DNA of 64,000 nucleotides. Origin: Neobacillus sp. OS1-2 (GTDB taxonomy: Bacteria > Bacillota > Bacilli > Bacillales > Cytobacillaceae). The position numbers and the translations under genes were made by a program. The notes beneath the pieces are model-generated. The model searched no databases. It was not told the DNA's origin and was given only the letters and a program-made list of their open reading frames with translations. Below, one piece after another: positions 18,692 to 28,522 of this stretch (position 1 is the first letter of the stretch; every line of letters starts with the position of its first letter). The stretch spans positions 558,001-622,000 of the forward strand of contig NZ_CP133265.1 in the NCBI RefSeq assembly GCF_030915505.1, given 5' to 3'.

Positions 18692-20236
18692 ATGTCAAAG
18701 TTTTTAAAGGGGACTTTTATCCTATTAGTTGCCGGTTTCGTCACAAGAGTGCTTGGCTTTATTTATCGCATTGTCCTTGCACGCAGTATTGGTGAAGAAG
18801 GCGTCGGCTTATATATGATGGCATATCCAACGTTTATTCTAATGGTAACCATCACGCAATTAGGACTTCCGGTAGCCATTTCGAAAAATATTGCCGAGGC
18901 GGAAGCCAGAAGGGATTATGCTGAAATCAAAAAAATCCTAGTTGTTTCCCTCGCAATCACTGTGGGATTATCGGCCATTATTACGCCTGCCTTATTCTTA
19001 CTTGCACCCATTTTATCGACAACATTGTTTACGGATCAAAGGACGTATTGGCCATTGATTGCCATTGCACCGGCATTGCCGATTATCGCTGTTTCCTCAG
19101 TCATTAGGGGTTACTTCCAAGGAAAACAAAATATGCGCCCATCGGCTCTTTCGCAGATTTTAGAGCAAGTTGTCAGAATAACCTTAATTGCTACTGCAAC
19201 AAAAACCTTTCTGCCATATGGAGTAGAATATGCAGCTGCAGCAGCAATGGGGGCCTCAGTCTTAGGTGAATTACTTTCACTCATTTATTTAGTAACCACA
19301 TTTAAATTAAAGAAGCGATTTAGGGTCAGAAAGAATTTCTTTCAATATGTTCATAAAGGCAAGCGAACATTCAAAGAATTAATGGAGATAGCCCTGCCCA
19401 CAATGGGGAGCAGGATGATTGGTTCAATTGCTTGGTTTTTTGAGCCTATTGTCGTTGCCCACAGTCTGGCAATTGCCGGCGTCATTGCTGTCAATGCAAC
19501 AAAACAGTATGGGTCACTAACCGGCTATGCCATGCCGCTGTTAATGCTGCCATCATTTATTACCTTTTCATTATCGACATCACTTGTCCCAGCCATCAGC
19601 GAAGCTAATTCCAAAAATAATCAAAAATTAATTGAATACCGCCTGCAGCAGGCATTACGTTTTGTTTTTTTAACTGGCGGACTAGCTGTTATCGTTCTCT
19701 ATGTATTGGCGGACCCGCTCATGCAGCTTATGTATGGCTCTACTAAAGGCGCCTATTTTATCCGTATCATGGCCCCATTCTTTTTGTTTTATTATTATCA
19801 AGGTCCACTGCAAGCTGTTTTACAAGCATTAAACCTTGCTAGAGCGGCGATGATCAATAGCCTCATTGGTGCCGTAGTCAAAACAGCTGTTATTTTTTTA
19901 CTTGCTTCCCAGCCCGGCTTCGGAATTACAGGGGTAGCGCTTGGAATTCTTGTCGGCTTTGTCTTGGTCACGATTCTTCACTTTGCTACCGTATTGAAAA
20001 AAGTCGCCTTTTCAATTTATGTCCGCGACTATCTGAAAGGATTTCTAGTGATGGGGGGATCCGGTTGGTTAGGGTATTGGATCTTCGAGAATGTCTTGGT
20101 AAATGGCCACCTAGTACTAAGAGTACTAACGGCAGCAACCGCAATGGCCGTAACCTATTTCATCATGTTAGTTGGATTCCGCCTAATTAAAAAGGATGAG
20201 CTAAGCCGGATTCCGTGGATTGGCCATCTATTTTAA
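18692..20236 (+). CDS. spoVB: Stage V sporulation protein B, MOP-family flippase
   Basis: Polytopic membrane protein of the MVF/MATE superfamily needed for spore cortex peptidoglycan, probably moving lipid-linked precursors. About 14 hydrophobic segments are seen over 514 residues. The N-terminus MSKFLKGTFILLVAGFVTRV and the segment IGEEGVGLYMMAYP are typical. I start at the ATG at 18692 behind GAAGGTGGG; an in-frame GTG four codons upstream overlaps that ribosome site. Divergent from comN. Ends at a shared terminator facing yrbG. Confidence 0.95.
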   Translation: MSKFLKGTFILLVAGFVTRVLGFIYRIVLARSIGEEGVGLYMMAYPTFILMVTITQLGLPVAISKNIAEAEARRDYAEIKKILVVSLAITVGLSAIITPALFLLAPILSTTLFTDQRTYWPLIAIAPALPIIAVSSVIRGYFQGKQNMRPSALSQILEQVVRITLIATATKTFLPYGVEYAAAAAMGASVLGELLSLIYLVTTFKLKKRFRVRKNFFQYVHKGKRTFKELMEIALPTMGSRMIGSIAWFFEPIVVAHSLAIAGVIAVNATKQYGSLTGYAMPLLMLPSFITFSLSTSLVPAISEANSKNNQKLIEYRLQQALRFVFLTGGLAVIVLYVLADPLMQLMYGSTKGAYFIRIMAPFFLFYYYQGPLQAVLQALNLARAAMINSLIGAVVKTAVIFLLASQPGFGITGVALGILVGFVLVTILHFATVLKKVAFSIYVRDYLKGFLVMGGSGWLGYWIFENVLVNGHLVLRVLTAATAMAVTYFIMLVGFRLIKKDELSRIPWIGHLF

Positions 20237-20243
20237 AGTAAAA

Positions 20244-20276
20244 AAGAAGACAGGCTGATTTTAAGCGTGTCTTCTT
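20244..20276. terminator. Bidirectional terminator between spoVB and yrbG
   Basis: AAGAAGACA and TGTCTTCTT form the stem with an A-rich left side, placed between two convergent genes. Confidence 0.65.
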
Positions 20277-20937
20277 AGTATTCATCCTGTAAATCAATGA
20301 AGAACTTCCCATTTTCGTAACTGCAAAAGGAAATCTTCTTTACATCTCGATAGCCCTTTTTTTTCAATTCTTGGCGAAGCCAAAGATTTGTTTTATTTAT
20401 CCTTTTCAAATTTTCCTCTTCAATATTACCATCTAATATTAATGGAATCGTAATATCCCCCTGTTTCCCATCTTCTTTACTGCTTTTCAACTTTTCAATG
20501 ACAGATAGACTTCCAGATGATTCTAAGATGGCAAACTCCACATTTGCAATACTGCGAATATCCTTCTCGCGAAGCTGTGTCATTAAATCATCAAAATTGT
20601 ACCGCTGCTTCCGCATTGCATGTTCATCAATCTTTCCGCGATTAATAATAATACTCGGTCGGCCATCAACCATGTCTCGAAATTTTTTACTTTTTAGTGA
20701 AAGGAGTGCGAGTGAGACCTGAACAAGCATTAAGAGCACCATGGGCAGAATGGTATGAAACAACGGGGAATGAACTTTTTCAATCGACACAACCGCCATT
20801 TCACCAATCATGATGAAAACGACAAGATCTAGGATGCTTAATTCACCAATTTCCCTTTTCCCCATTAACCGAAAAATAACAAGGATTAGTAAATAGAAAA
20901 ACAAAGTTCGAAACACAATCGTGAAATAATCTGACAC
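20275..20937 (-). CDS. yrbG: DUF421/YetF-type membrane protein YrbG
   Basis: Three N-terminal transmembrane segments (about residues 8-80, including the family motif RLMGKREIGELSILDLVVFIMIGE) are followed by a soluble DUF421 domain with RPSIIINRGKIDEHAMRKQRY. Members of this family include spore and germination proteins; the biochemical role is unknown. I prefer the GTG start at 20937 (MSDYFTIVFRTLFF) because GGGGCGA lies five bases upstream; the open frame runs nine codons further. About 220 residues, the usual length. Convergent with spoVB as in B. subtilis. Confidence 0.87.
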   Translation of the reverse strand: MSDYFTIVFRTLFFYLLILVIFRLMGKREIGELSILDLVVFIMIGEMAVVSIEKVHSPLFHTILPMVLLMLVQVSLALLSLKSKKFRDMVDGRPSIIINRGKIDEHAMRKQRYNFDDLMTQLREKDIRSIANVEFAILESSGSLSVIEKLKSSKEDGKQGDITIPLILDGNIEEENLKRINKTNLWLRQELKKKGYRDVKKISFCSYENGKFFIDLQDEY

Positions 20938-21200
20938 AGCTGTCGCCCCTTTTTTTACATTCAAATTTATTGTTTGTATTGCTGAATGAAAAATGAGAGG
21001 AATTAAATTCCATAACCTTTGGAAGCCAGTAAAATTGAGAAATTTTTATTCTACTTTTTGTCCGCCTTGAATACGCTTGTACTAGGAAAGAAACTTGCAT
21101 GTTAGGCCCGGCCCACAGTCAATGAACTACCTATCACACAGGCCTAAAGCTTTGAAGGGGGAGAGTTAAAATCGAATCGAAAAGCTTTGGTACATCCATT

Positions 21201-21563
21201 TTGTACGGATTAATTTTTATTTTTGCTTTTGCTGTAATTTGCAGCCTTATTTTTGCTTTTATTCTCAGATTTACGTCAGCTCGGGAAGGCTCGGTTCAGT
21301 ATGTCATTACGGCTTTATCATTCATTGGACTTTTTGGGGGCGGTTTTCTTTCAGGAGGAAAGCGAAAAGAAAGAGGCTGGCTTATTGGTGGAATAACAGG
21401 GCTCATTTACTCATTCGTAGTATTTTTATTTCAATATCTTGGGTTTGACCGCTTATTTGACGCGGAACAAGTCATTTATCATACCTGCTATACCTTAATC
21501 GCGATGATGGGTGGCATTTTAGGAGTGAATATCGCCACAAATAATTCCCGACGATCAGCATAG
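21201..21563 (+). CDS. yrzE: TIGR04086-type four-helix membrane protein YrzE (start unclear)
   Basis: Small membrane protein with four hydrophobic segments (FIFAFAVICSLIFAFIL, ALSFIGLFGGGFLSGG, LIGGITGLIYSFVVFLF, YTLIAMMGGILGVNIA) and a positively charged loop GGKRKERG. It belongs to the YrzE family of unknown role and sits between yrbG and yajC as in B. subtilis. The listed TTG at 21201 leaves no space for a hydrophilic leader and has no ribosome site. A strong GGGGGAGA site lies at 21157-21164, and in-frame codons continue up to it (VKIESKSFGTSI), but no ATG, GTG or TTG occurs there. The real N-terminus may therefore start at an unusual codon near 21171. Confidence 0.75.
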   Translation: MYGLIFIFAFAVICSLIFAFILRFTSAREGSVQYVITALSFIGLFGGGFLSGGKRKERGWLIGGITGLIYSFVVFLFQYLGFDRLFDAEQVIYHTCYTLIAMMGGILGVNIATNNSRRSA

Positions 21564-21600
21564 AAAAAGGAAGCCATGCAAAATGGCTTCCTTAATTTAT
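21564..21600. terminator. Bidirectional terminator between yrzE and yajC
   Basis: GGAAGCCAT-GCAAA-ATGGCTTCC with A-run before and T-rich sequence after, between convergent genes. Confidence 0.8.
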
Positions 21601-21890
21601 TACTTTGATAGACTAACCCCTTCACCGGCGCCAGCTTCTGTGACTTCACGAATAGCATTGCGGTCATATGTAAGACGACTGCCGTCTCCACATTTAATCA
21701 CGACTTTATTATCATCAAGCGAGTCGATAAAACCATGTAAACCACCAATCGTGACGATTTTATCACCCTTTTTCAATTCGTTCTGCATACTTTGAACCTT
21801 TTTTTGGCGCTTTTGTTGCGGACGAATCAATAGGAAATAAAATAACACAAACATTAATATTAATGGAACGATTGTACCCAAACCTTGCAT
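21600..21890 (-). CDS. yajC: Preprotein translocase subunit YajC
   Basis: Single-span membrane accessory subunit of the SecDF-YajC complex. The 96-residue protein has one N-terminal transmembrane helix (about 3-22, with FVLFYFLLIRPQQKRQKK, the family signature) and a small soluble domain with LKKGDKIVTIGGLHG. It is the last gene of the ruvA-ruvB-queA-tgt-yajC run, as in B. subtilis, and lies 29 bases after tgt. Confidence 0.96.
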   Translation of the reverse strand: MQGLGTIVPLILMFVLFYFLLIRPQQKRQKKVQSMQNELKKGDKIVTIGGLHGFIDSLDDNKVVIKCGDGSRLTYDRNAIREVTEAGAGEGVSLSK

Positions 21891-21919
21891 CTTGTTTCCC
21901 TCCTTTCAAAAAGTATCTA

Positions 21920-23074
<1,155 letters not shown>

Positions 23075-23093
23075 CTAATGTTGCGACGCTCCT

Positions 23094-24122
23094 TTAGATG
23101 ATGAACATCGCATCGCCAAAGCTGAAAAATCGATAGCGTTCCTCCACAGCCGTATTATAGGCATGCAAAATATTCTCTCTACCCGCCAAAGCACTAACAA
23201 GCATGATTAAGGTTGATTTAGGCAAATGAAAATTGGTAATCATGCCATCAATTGCCTTAAATTCATACCCCGGATAAATAAAAATACTTGTCCAGCCGCT
23301 TCCTTCAGTGAATTTCCCATCATTTTGGGAGGCAATGGTCTCCAAGGTTCTCGTCGAAGTGGTCCCGACAGTAATAATTCTACCACCATTACTTCTTACC
23401 TCATTTAGTAAGCGGGCTGTTCCATCTGTTACCGTATAAAATTCGGAATGCATATCATGCTCAAGGACATCATCGACACTTACAGGACGGAAAGTACCAA
23501 GCCCCACATGGAGTGTAATAAAGGCGATATGAACACCCAGTTCTTTTAATTCCTGAAGCAACCCCTCAGTAAAATGGAGTCCTGCTGTTGGGGCTGCCGC
23601 TGAACCTGGTTCGCGTGCGTAGACTGTCTGATACCGATCACGATCATCTAATTGCTCTTTTATGTACGGTGGCAGCGGCATTTCCCCCAATTGGTCAAGT
23701 ACTTCGTAAAAGATGCCTTCGTAATTGAAATCCAATATTCTACCACCATGGTCCTCTGTCGCGGTGCAAACCGCTGTCAAAAGGCCGTCACCAAAAACTA
23801 GCTTGGTTCCTTCCTTCACTCGCTTAGCCGGTTTGATAAGTGTTTCCCACTGATCGCCTTCAAGTTGTTTCAATAAAAGGACTTCAATTTTAGCACCGGT
23901 ATCCTCTTTCACACCAAAAAGGCGTGCGGGTAATACCTTGGTGTCATTTAAGACAAGGCAATCCCCTTCACGCAAATACTTGGTAATATCTTTAAATACT
24001 TCATGCTTGATCTCGCCTGTTTGTTTATTCAACACCATTAATCGACTGTCCGTCCGATTTTTAAGTGGAACTTGTGCAATTAATTCTTCAGGTAAGTGAA
24101 AATCAAATAAATCTACTTTCAT
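23094..24122 (-). CDS. queA: S-adenosylmethionine:tRNA ribosyltransferase-isomerase
   Basis: Moves the ribosyl part of SAM onto preQ1 in tRNA to give epoxyqueuosine. The 342-residue protein begins [20 protein letters not shown] and has the family segments [32 protein letters not shown], and [14 protein letters not shown], with [10 protein letters not shown] near the C-terminus. Operon position between ruvB and tgt fits its pathway partner. Confidence 0.98.
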   Translation of the reverse strand: MKVDLFDFHLPEELIAQVPLKNRTDSRLMVLNKQTGEIKHEVFKDITKYLREGDCLVLNDTKVLPARLFGVKEDTGAKIEVLLLKQLEGDQWETLIKPAKRVKEGTKLVFGDGLLTAVCTATEDHGGRILDFNYEGIFYEVLDQLGEMPLPPYIKEQLDDRDRYQTVYAREPGSAAAPTAGLHFTEGLLQELKELGVHIAFITLHVGLGTFRPVSVDDVLEHDMHSEFYTVTDGTARLLNEVRSNGGRIITVGTTSTRTLETIASQNDGKFTEGSGWTSIFIYPGYEFKAIDGMITNFHLPKSTLIMLVSALAGRENILHAYNTAVEERYRFFSFGDAMFII

Positions 24123-24152
24123 GTTATGACATCCTAATCTGTTATAAAATGT

Positions 24153-25154
24153 TTACGGGGCAGGGATCTCCATGCCAAAGTGCTGGTACACAGCCGCTGT
24201 AACTATCCTGCCGCGCGGTGTTCTTTGCAGGAAGCCTATTTGCAATAAATACGGTTCATACACATCTTCAATGGTTTCAGATTCTTCGCCAATGGAAGCG
24301 GCAATGGTATCTAGGCCAACAGGTCCGCCACGGAATTTTTCGATAATTCCCTTTAAAAGTTTATGGTCAATATGATCAAGTCCAAGTCGGTCGACCTGGA
24401 GCAGTTCAAGTGCCTCTCTTGCAAGGGCAAGGTCAATTGTACCATTTCCCCTAACTTGGGCAAAATCTCTCACCCTGCGAAGGAGACGATTGGCAATCCT
24501 TGGAGTTCCCCTTGCTCTCCTGGCAATTTCGGCGGCAGACGGTATATCAATTTCTGTTCCGAACAACTCGGCTGTTCTGATGACAATATTTTTTAACTGA
24601 TCTTCTTTATAATACTCGAGCCGGCTTAAAACTCCAAATCTGTCCCGTAACGGGGCTGATAAGGAGCCTGCCCTCGTTGTTGCGCCGACAAGTGTAAACG
24701 GCGGGAGGTCGAGACGAACGGACCTGGCACTTGGTCCCTTGCCAATCACAATATCAAGGCAAAAGTCCTCCATCGCCGGATAAAGTACCTCTTCAATTGT
24801 CCTTTGCAGCCGGTGAATTTCATCAATAAACAACACATCTCCAGGCTCTAAGGCCGTTAGAATCGCTGCTAAATCACCAGGCCTTTCAATGGCTGGACCA
24901 GAGGTGGTTCGAATATTCACACCCATTTCATTGGCAATAATAACGGCTAATGTGGTCTTCCCTAGTCCAGGTGGTCCATAAAGGAGTACGTGGTCTAACG
25001 TTTCCTTGCGAAGCCTTGCTGCCTGAATAAAAATTTCAAGGTTTTCCTTGACCTGATTTTGGCCAATATATTGTTTTAAGGTTTGAGGTCTGAGACTTTG
25101 TTCAATACTAATCTCACTTTCGTTCACTTCACTAGAAATAATCCGCTCATCCAT
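24153..25154 (-). CDS. ruvB: Holliday junction branch migration ATPase RuvB
   Basis: Hexameric AAA+ motor that drives branch migration with RuvA. Walker A is [11 protein letters not shown], Walker B is [10 protein letters not shown], sensor 1 is [21 protein letters not shown], and a C-terminal winged-helix domain follows (about 255-333). 333 residues is the usual length. It starts ten bases after ruvA stops. Confidence 0.98.
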   Translation of the reverse strand: MDERIISSEVNESEISIEQSLRPQTLKQYIGQNQVKENLEIFIQAARLRKETLDHVLLYGPPGLGKTTLAVIIANEMGVNIRTTSGPAIERPGDLAAILTALEPGDVLFIDEIHRLQRTIEEVLYPAMEDFCLDIVIGKGPSARSVRLDLPPFTLVGATTRAGSLSAPLRDRFGVLSRLEYYKEDQLKNIVIRTAELFGTEIDIPSAAEIARRARGTPRIANRLLRRVRDFAQVRGNGTIDLALAREALELLQVDRLGLDHIDHKLLKGIIEKFRGGPVGLDTIAASIGEESETIEDVYEPYLLQIGFLQRTPRGRIVTAAVYQHFGMEIPAP

Positions 25155-25164
25155 GAATTATCAC

Positions 25165-25776
25165 CTATTTTAAAAGCCGCTGGAGGGCTTTTTTAATGTA
25201 TTGATCGGTCGAAAGCTGTTCTTTTCTTAGTTCAGGTGAAATCTTTTTAATTTCCTTTTCCGAATAGCCTAGTGCCTTTAATGCAAGCATTGCTTCATCA
25301 AAGGCTACATGACTTGCTGCCGTTGATTGCTGAAATGTATCGGCATTAAATAGGTTCGGGAAGTAATCCGGCACAATATCCTGCAATTTTCCTTTTAAGT
25401 CAAGAATCATTTGCCGTGCCGTCTTTTTACCCACGCCAGGGAATTTCACCAAGAAGCTTTCATCTTCATTCTCAATTGCTGCGACCACTTGCTGAACCTC
25501 TCCGGAAGCTAGGATAGCGAGTGCTCCTTTTGGCCCAATCCCAGAAACATTTAATAGTTTTGTAAACAGCCTCTTCTCTTCTCTTGTTTCAAAGCCGTAA
25601 AGAGCCAAAATGTCTTCGCGAACGTAGTGATAGGTAAACACCGTTACCAGTGTTTCCATTTTACCGGTATAAATAAACGGATTCGGCGTGGCAATTTGAA
25701 AGCCAATCCCGTTATTTTCAATAACAATATACTCCGGACCTACAAACTCTACAGTTCCTTTTATAAATTCATACAA
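25165..25776 (-). CDS. ruvA: Holliday junction DNA helicase subunit RuvA
   Basis: Tetrameric junction-binding partner of RuvB. It shows an N-terminal OB-fold (about 1-62), two helix-hairpin-helix motifs ([13 protein letters not shown] and [13 protein letters not shown]) and a C-terminal RuvB-contact domain (about 155-203) with [18 protein letters not shown]. First gene of the ruvA-ruvB-queA-tgt-yajC run; bofC upstream ends at its own terminator. Confidence 0.97.
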   Translation of the reverse strand: MYEFIKGTVEFVGPEYIVIENNGIGFQIATPNPFIYTGKMETLVTVFTYHYVREDILALYGFETREEKRLFTKLLNVSGIGPKGALAILASGEVQQVVAAIENEDESFLVKFPGVGKKTARQMILDLKGKLQDIVPDYFPNLFNADTFQQSTAASHVAFDEAMLALKALGYSEKEIKKISPELRKEQLSTDQYIKKALQRLLK

Positions 25777-25860
25777 TCTATTTCTCTCCCCAAAGTTTCA
25801 CTAAATTCCATTCTACCATACAAATTTAAGGGAGTTGAAGAATTCGCCTATTGATTTTAG

Positions 25861-25898
25861 CAAAAAAAACAGGCTGATGTATTGAAATCAGTCCGTTT
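25861..25898 (-). terminator. Terminator of bofC
   Basis: Minus strand AACGGACTGAT and ATCAGCCTGTT pair with one mismatch, then TTTTTTT follows. Confidence 0.78.
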
Positions 25899-25909
25899 AA
25901 CTTATTCTT

Positions 25910-26452
25910 CTATTCTTTTTTTACGGAATATGGCTTAAATGTTTCTAAAACTTGAACGTACTGGTCCTTTGACTTTATCGGGATACCTTTAATCAGTTCT
26001 TCCTGTTTTTTGCTTTCAAGCTTCAAAATATCTATTTGAAAAAAAGATTGAATGATTCGGGATTGACCAGGTCTTCCATTAAAGATGGTCAATATCCCAT
26101 CCTCCGTCACACCAAAAAATCCATTTGCTTTCAGCAATGGTGATATATCATCTACTTGTTGTCGAAAAACAAAGGTCGATTCATCAATATCTGTAAGCTG
26201 CCACTGGTCATATTTTGCCCAAAAATTCTCCATTGACCAACTTGTCTCGTGAATGACTTCCTGACTAATTTCACCATCAAGATAGACCCTTTCTAAAATG
26301 ACCGTCATTGTAAGTGGCTGTGCTCGATGATTATCCTGTTGTGCAGCAGCGCCGTACATCAACATTCGGGGGGCACTGCCGATAAACATGAAGAGAATAA
26401 CAGCAGTTACGGCTAGTAAAAGCCGGTTCATCGCTATCCAGCTGACCCTCAT
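25910..26452 (-). CDS. bofC: Forespore regulator BofC
   Basis: Exported from the forespore into the intermembrane space, where in B. subtilis it restrains SpoIVB and thus the timing of pro-sigma-K processing. The 180-residue protein has an N-terminal signal/membrane segment (LLLAVTAVILFMFIGSA) and the family segment VILERVYLDGEISQEVIHET, then a C-terminal domain of about 80 residues. I start at the ATG at 26452 behind GAGGTGA; a GTG three codons earlier is part of that ribosome site. Same position next to ruvA as in B. subtilis. Confidence 0.92.
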   Translation of the reverse strand: MRVSWIAMNRLLLAVTAVILFMFIGSAPRMLMYGAAAQQDNHRAQPLTMTVILERVYLDGEISQEVIHETSWSMENFWAKYDQWQLTDIDESTFVFRQQVDDISPLLKANGFFGVTEDGILTIFNGRPGQSRIIQSFFQIDILKLESKKQEELIKGIPIKSKDQYVQVLETFKPYSVKKE

Positions 26453-26529
26453 GTTACTCACCTCTTATTGTTAAAAATTGAACAATCTTTACGATCCTAG
26501 TTTAGCCTTATTTTGCCTTTTTATCCACG

Positions 26530-26676
26530 AAAAGCTGAAGTGCCCGTTTAGCGGCGTATAGACTGGAGCGCTTCGACTGAGATAAAGGAAACACGAAGAG
26601 CGTTAGCGATTCGATGTTGACTTATCGTAGGGAGATGAGCGAAGTCTACTAGCCGCTGGGCACTGAAGCTAGACAA
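26530..26676. repeat. Dispersed intergenic palindrome (copy C)
   Basis: A repeat of about 147 bases whose ends pair: AGTGCCC/GGGCACT, AGCGGC/GCCGCT and TAGACT/AGTCTA. The right end read in reverse starts TTGTCTAGCTTCAGTGCCC, similar to copy A. I recall near-identical sequence (TAGACTGGAGCGCTTCGACT) from intergenic regions of many Bacillus genomes. It fills most of the 300-base gap between bofC and coxA; no coding frame is seen. Confidence 0.7.
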
Positions 26677-26688
26677 TTCTAAAAGTCG

Positions 26689-26724
26689 AAAAAAAGGGCA
26701 AAGCCGCGTATGCTTTACCCTTTT
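26689..26724 (-). terminator. Terminator of coxA
   Basis: Minus strand AAGGGTAAAGC and GCTTTGCCCTT form a stem with an eight-base loop and are followed by TTTTT. Confidence 0.75.
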
Positions 26725-26762
26725 GTCCTGCTCTAGTCGTTAAGGCGCTTCCACTTATCTAA

Positions 26763-27455
26763 TTATCTTCCACCCTTGTTTCGCTGAATATCATTTTCAG
26801 TATTCCGGTCACGGCCAATGGCGCCTTCATCCGTGAAGACGGTTACTTCTCTTCCTTTTGCATAAGGTTTCACCGCATTCTTTATGGCTCTTTTTGTATC
26901 AGCTGCTTTACTATTATCCTGTAATTTCACCGAAACAATGACAGTATTTCCGTAAGCAACAGATCGTACATCTTGAACATTATGGATCGCCGCTACTTTG
27001 TTTCGAATTTTATTAGAAAAATCATCTTGGAAATTCGGATTTGTCGCCACTCCGGTATTTCCCATATTTGTACTCAAATGACCGTGATAATTCATATCAC
27101 TCGTGCTAAACCGATTATCACGTTGGAAAAAGTTGCGATCCTTCTTGGCTAACGGGGTCGTGGGATTTTTAGGATTTCCGTTTTCGTCTCTGGTTTGTAT
27201 TTGCCGACTATTTTCTTCGTTAATGACCTGATCCTCGTCCCCAAGCGTGTGATCCATCATTTCCGTGATTGCACCATCATTATCCCTGATTAACTCGTTA
27301 CCATTATTAGGGTGGTTTTCATTGGAGTAATATCCGATTGGCCGTGCTAGATTGTTTTTTTCATTCACCCCTGCACGATTATTATCACTTGCACATCCCG
27401 CCGCACCTATCAGAAAGAATGCGGACAGAGGAATCATCCACTGTTTTTTGTTCAA
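26763..27455 (-). CDS. coxA: YhcN/YlaJ-family sporulation lipoprotein (CoxA-like)
   Basis: A short lipoprotein signal peptide ends in GAAGC, so Cys near residue 20 is probably lipidated. A disordered, Asn-rich middle (about 25-145) is followed by the YhcN/YlaJ domain with IRNKVAAIHNVQDVRSVAYGNTVIVSVKL. In B. subtilis the homologue YrbB/CoxA at the same locus is a spore cortex protein. The start is a TTG at 27455 behind GAGGGGG, which itself is paired in a hairpin (see the regulatory entry). It has its own terminator. Confidence 0.85.
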   Translation of the reverse strand: MNKKQWMIPLSAFFLIGAAGCASDNNRAGVNEKNNLARPIGYYSNENHPNNGNELIRDNDGAITEMMDHTLGDEDQVINEENSRQIQTRDENGNPKNPTTPLAKKDRNFFQRDNRFSTSDMNYHGHLSTNMGNTGVATNPNFQDDFSNKIRNKVAAIHNVQDVRSVAYGNTVIVSVKLQDNSKAADTKRAIKNAVKPYAKGREVTVFTDEGAIGRDRNTENDIQRNKGGR

Positions 27456-27463
27456 GCGAAAAA

Positions 27464-27526
27464 CCCCCTCGTAACAATCTGAGCATTTAAAACATGCTCA
27501 TGTATAGCTTGTTAATTTCGAGGGTA
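27464..27526 (-). promoter_or_regulatory. Hairpin that ends the safA operon and covers the coxA ribosome site
   Basis: Minus strand: CCCTCG pairs with CGAGGG, TTAACAA-side TTGTTA with TAACAA, and GAGCAT with ATGCTC, giving three stacked helices. The distal CGAGGGGG strand is the coxA ribosome site and is followed by TTTTT. It can act as a terminator for the upstream kinase gene, as a translational mask for coxA, or both. Pairing is read directly; the regulatory role is inferred. Confidence 0.55.
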
Positions 27527-27532
27527 TTTCAT

Positions 27533-28522
27533 TCATTTCACTTTTTCCTGTAACTGGTCAATAAACGTTTTCCTGGAGTAAAACTGACTGAGGGATAAAT
27601 CCATTACCTGCCTCAATTTTATCTGATCGGTATACAATTTTTCGCGAATCAATCGGTTCCATTCACGAAAAACATCAGCGGGGTAGGCTAAGGCATATAA
27701 AAATGCTTCCTCCTGTAAATAGCAGCGCATCTGCTTTAACCCAGAAAGTTTTCCAAATGACCAGTCAATAAATGGCAAAATTCTATTGGCATATTGTACA
27801 TAATCAAATGACGGGGGACCGACACTAATTAAATCAAAATCAATTAAATGTAACTTTCCATTTTTATCACGTAAAAAATTATGATGGGCTACATCTCCGT
27901 GGAGGATCACTAAAGGCTCTTGTTTAAAAAAGCTGCGGTGCTTTTCCATCCCCGCTAATGACCATTCCCCCCATGATATCATTTCAGAGATAAATGGATC
28001 GTTTATAAAATATTTTAGAAAGGGGAGATGATTGGAAAAAATATGGAGCCGCTCTGTCCATTTTTCTACTAGATGACCTCTTGGGATCAATGTGCGATAG
28101 CGGGTTTCAAATGTTGCCGTAGTTTGGTGAAATTGTTCTAAAAGGTCAATCCCTTCTTGACGGTTTTTCTGTGATTGAAAAGTAAAAGCTGTTCTATGAG
28201 GGTAAATGTATTCGATACAACCAAAGTAGGTTCCTTCAAAAAATAGCTGTTCCTTTACAGAAGGAGTTAAAAATCTATACGTTTGTCTAAATCCTTCTTT
28301 CCTTAGGGTTGTGGTAAATGCCTCCTGGATCTTTAGTTTGTTATTGGAATGATACCCTTTGAGAATGTAAGTATGTTTGTCAGTCATTAATAAAAAAACA
28401 GAATTTCGTAAAAGAGAAAACTCAATGATTTCTTCATAAAACTGCGACTGAAAATAAGAGAAGAGACGATCAAAATAATCATCGTCTCCTTTTTGGTTAA
28501 CTGACCTATTAATTGCTTTCAT
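27533..28522 (-). CDS. Phosphotransferase (aminoglycoside phosphotransferase/CotS-like fold)
   Basis: A protein-kinase-like protein with the catalytic loop VILHGDVAHHNFLRDKNGK and the metal-binding segment LIDFDLISVGPP. This is the APH/choline kinase pattern also found in the spore coat proteins CotS, CotI and YsxE. The start at 28522 overlaps the last 14 bases of safA and has AGGG seven bases before it, so the gene is translationally coupled to safA. 329 residues. A role in spore coat assembly or modification is inferred from the operon; the substrate is unknown. A longer in-frame start inside safA is possible but lacks a ribosome site. Confidence 0.82.
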   Translation of the reverse strand: MKAINRSVNQKGDDDYFDRLFSYFQSQFYEEIIEFSLLRNSVFLLMTDKHTYILKGYHSNNKLKIQEAFTTTLRKEGFRQTYRFLTPSVKEQLFFEGTYFGCIEYIYPHRTAFTFQSQKNRQEGIDLLEQFHQTTATFETRYRTLIPRGHLVEKWTERLHIFSNHLPFLKYFINDPFISEMISWGEWSLAGMEKHRSFFKQEPLVILHGDVAHHNFLRDKNGKLHLIDFDLISVGPPSFDYVQYANRILPFIDWSFGKLSGLKQMRCYLQEEAFLYALAYPADVFREWNRLIREKLYTDQIKLRQVMDLSLSQFYSRKTFIDQLQEKVK

